From Paenibacillus rubinfantis (GTDB lineage: Bacteria; Bacillota; Bacilli; Paenibacillales; Paenibacillaceae), in contig NZ_LN909055.1 in the NCBI RefSeq assembly GCF_001486505.1, positions 34,834 through 98,833 on the forward strand: a stretch of 64,000 nucleotides of DNA, written 5' to 3'. Shown here piece by piece: positions 62,467 through 64,000 of the stretch; position 1 is the first letter of the stretch; every line of letters begins with the position of its first letter. A program made the position numbers and the translations under genes. The notes under the pieces were generated by a model. It was not told the origin of the DNA and made no database searches. It saw only the letters and a list, made by a program, of their open reading frames with translations.

Positions 62467-62699
62467 TTTCACCACAATTATCTCTTACATTCTTTCTCCT
62501 CGGTCTCATCCTATTTGTTGATATGCTCGCCGTAATGGCCTCCCCGCTTTGCTCCTCCAATCAAATTAGTTAACATAATATTTGTTACGTAATTTATTCT
62601 CATGGAATGATATAAAAGAAGAAATAGCGTGTGCAGTATTGATCCGTGATAGATCTGGCAATTCGTGACCTTAAGCTGTCTTAATTCACTTGAATCGCC

Positions 62700-63317
62700 G
62701 ATAATAAATGCACTGTGGCATCTATTTCCCGGAAATCGGCCGATTACGCCTAAAATAACTGCAGAATCGCACTTATTTTAGTAACGGTCGCATTGGTCAA
62801 AGTAATATTCCTGTAAAAATGCAGTTCATTGAGGACCTCTCCGTCGAGAAACGCCGAGAGCTTCTGCAAAGGGAGCTGGAGAAGCTGTGAGCGAGTGATT
62901 CTAGTTCTTTAAGCTGAATAGTTGCATTAGTACACTTATTTTTGCGTATAACCGGTTATTTAGGCTCAATAGCTGCAATAATGCACTTAATTTAGCATAT
63001 TGGGCCGGAATTCGCTTGAATCGCCGAAAATAAATGCATCGTGGCACCTATTTCCCCAAAATCGGCGAATTCTCCGAAAATAACTGCAGATTCGCACTTA
63101 TTTTAGTAAAAGGTCGCATCGGTCCAAGGAACATTCCTGCAAAAATACAGCTTTTTGAGCATCGATCCACAGATTAATTAAAATATCTGTAAAAATGCAG
63201 TTTTTTCATTTACCAGAACCTCATATTACCACCAACCGAGTAAATTTCCTGCACTTTTGCAGGCTTTGGGCGAAATCGGCGACTTTCTCCAGAAATAACT
63301 GTACTTTTGTAGGTTTT
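62700..63317. repeat. large intergenic array of palindromes (about 11 units)
   Basis: Units start near 62700, 62751, 62811, 62917, 62968, 63026, 63076, 63137, 63187, 63249 and 63291. Where consecutive, spacing alternates between about 50 and 60 bp. Typical unit: AAAATAACTGCA-N4-6-CACTTATTTTAG, with shorter CTGTAAAAATGCAG variants. The segment 62679-62827 is repeated at 63007-63155 as a direct repeat of about 145 bp at roughly 80% identity. The interval from 62467 to 63331 has no supported gene. Confidence 0.78.
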
Positions 63318-63331
63318 ACTCGGAAGCACAA

Positions 63332-63365
63332 AAGGAGCACTACCGAATCAACGGTAGTGCTCCTT
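63332..63365 (-). terminator. terminator of the rRNA operon
   Basis: Perfect 14-bp stem AAGGAGCACTACCG/CGGTAGTGCTCCTT with a six-base loop, followed by TTG on the minus strand, just beyond the 5S gene. Confidence 0.88.
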
Positions 63366-63372
63366 CCCTATT

Positions 63373-63489
63373 GCTTGGCGGCGTCCTACTATCCCAGGAC
63401 CCTTCGGTCCAAGTACCATCGGCGCTGGAGGGCTTAACGGTCGTGTTCGGGATGGGAACGTGTGGAACCCCTCCGCCATCGCCACCAAA
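63373..63489 (-). rRNA. rrf: 5S ribosomal RNA
   Basis: The minus strand reads TTTGGTGGCGATGGCGGAGG at the 5' end and ends in TAGGACGCCGCCAAGC, with the conserved CCCATCCCGAACACG loop between. Its 117 nucleotides match Firmicute 5S length. It is the last gene of an rRNA operon. Confidence 0.97.
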
Positions 63490-63601
63490 CGGTTCAAGCG
63501 TTTTGATCGCCTGAAAACTGGATACGAAACTTGATTTGCGTGTTAGTCTCCTCAAATGCTCGAATCGGCTTGTTCAGCCAGACGCCACTTTTTGGAGTTG
63601 T
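63490..63601 (-). other. 23S-5S spacer
   Basis: 112 bp between the two rRNA genes. It contains no tRNA and no ORF; presumably it pairs with 23S-flanking sequence for RNase processing. Confidence 0.7.

Positions 63602-64000
<399 letters not shown>

Noticed and set aside
62357..62560. 67-residue minus-strand ORF antisense to the CotF-like gene end
   Set aside because: It overlaps the end of the CotF-like gene and its terminator and shows no family features.
62819..62890. 23-codon ORF beginning MQFIEDLSVEKRRELLQ within the array
   Set aside because: It looks amphipathic and protein-like and may be a relic of a lost gene, but it has no ribosome site and lies inside repeat DNA.
62700..63317. CRISPR array
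   Set aside because: Repeats are imperfect, palindromic and variable, spacers are not unique sequences of constant length, and no cas genes are present.

Overview
The window looks like a chromosomal segment of a Gram-positive, endospore-forming member of the Paenibacillaceae (Paenibacillus or a close relative). The basis is strong AGGAGG-type ribosome sites, a Bce-type peptide-resistance module, a Staphylococcus/Bacillus-style NreABC system beside narGHJI, a Firmicute-type BirA operator, CotF-like and DUF3231 spore proteins, phosphosulfolactate (spore sulfolactate) genes, and an rRNA operon at the right edge. Protein-family calls were made by eye from translated sequence; no database search was run.

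Layout. 1-3.5 kb: a GH35 beta-galactosidase cut by the left edge, with its LacI-type repressor and two palindromic operators. 3.7-6.3 kb: a small acidic protein and a secreted GxGYxYP protein. 6.3-10.8 kb: response regulator, sensor kinase and ABC transporter of a Bce-type module, with a BceR-type palindrome overlapping the kinase stop codon. 10.9-18 kb: bioB with a perfect BirA operator, a LysM-M14 peptidase, an aldo/keto reductase, a DUF3231 protein, and comB/MFS/comA. 18.2-29.6 kb: a respiratory nitrate island, narGHJI-nreABC-hemerythrin, followed by a NarK transporter fused to a PAS domain and a second hemerythrin; both transcription units carry NreC-like boxes. 29.8-35.8 kb: a GNAT gene with an in-frame stop, a Nudix hydrolase, a ydcZ-Crp/Fnr-ydcZ operon, another GNAT, a MarR/MFS divergent pair and a hypothetical.

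35.8-51.7 kb is the most unusual part: about 16 kb of co-directional genes transcribed toward the left and faced by a divergent IclR regulator. It encodes PxpB, PxpC, an ABC uptake system, a UbiD-type decarboxylase, PxpA, a flavoprotein with its own [2Fe-2S] subunit, a three-subunit molybdenum hydroxylase, a 4,5-dihydroxyphthalate-decarboxylase-like protein, XdhC and MocA. Together these look like a pathway for uptake, decarboxylation, hydroxylation, reduction and ATP-dependent ring opening of an unidentified N-heterocyclic carboxylate. The xdhC gene is interrupted by a sequence that closely resembles a Nextera mate-pair junction adapter, which is most likely an assembly artefact.

52.8-54.7 kb holds a group II intron (class C type) inserted just after the murB terminator. 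The rest is housekeeping and sporulation: murB, a YebC-family regulator, a VOC protein, an ABC-F ATPase, an aldo/keto reductase, an AraC regulator and two divergent CotF-like proteins. The window ends with a 5S gene and the 3' end of a 23S gene on the minus strand. Three intergenic regions (33.2, 37.7 and 62.7-63.3 kb) hold arrays of imperfect palindromes at a regular spacing of about 50-60 bp. Their sequences differ but their architecture is shared.
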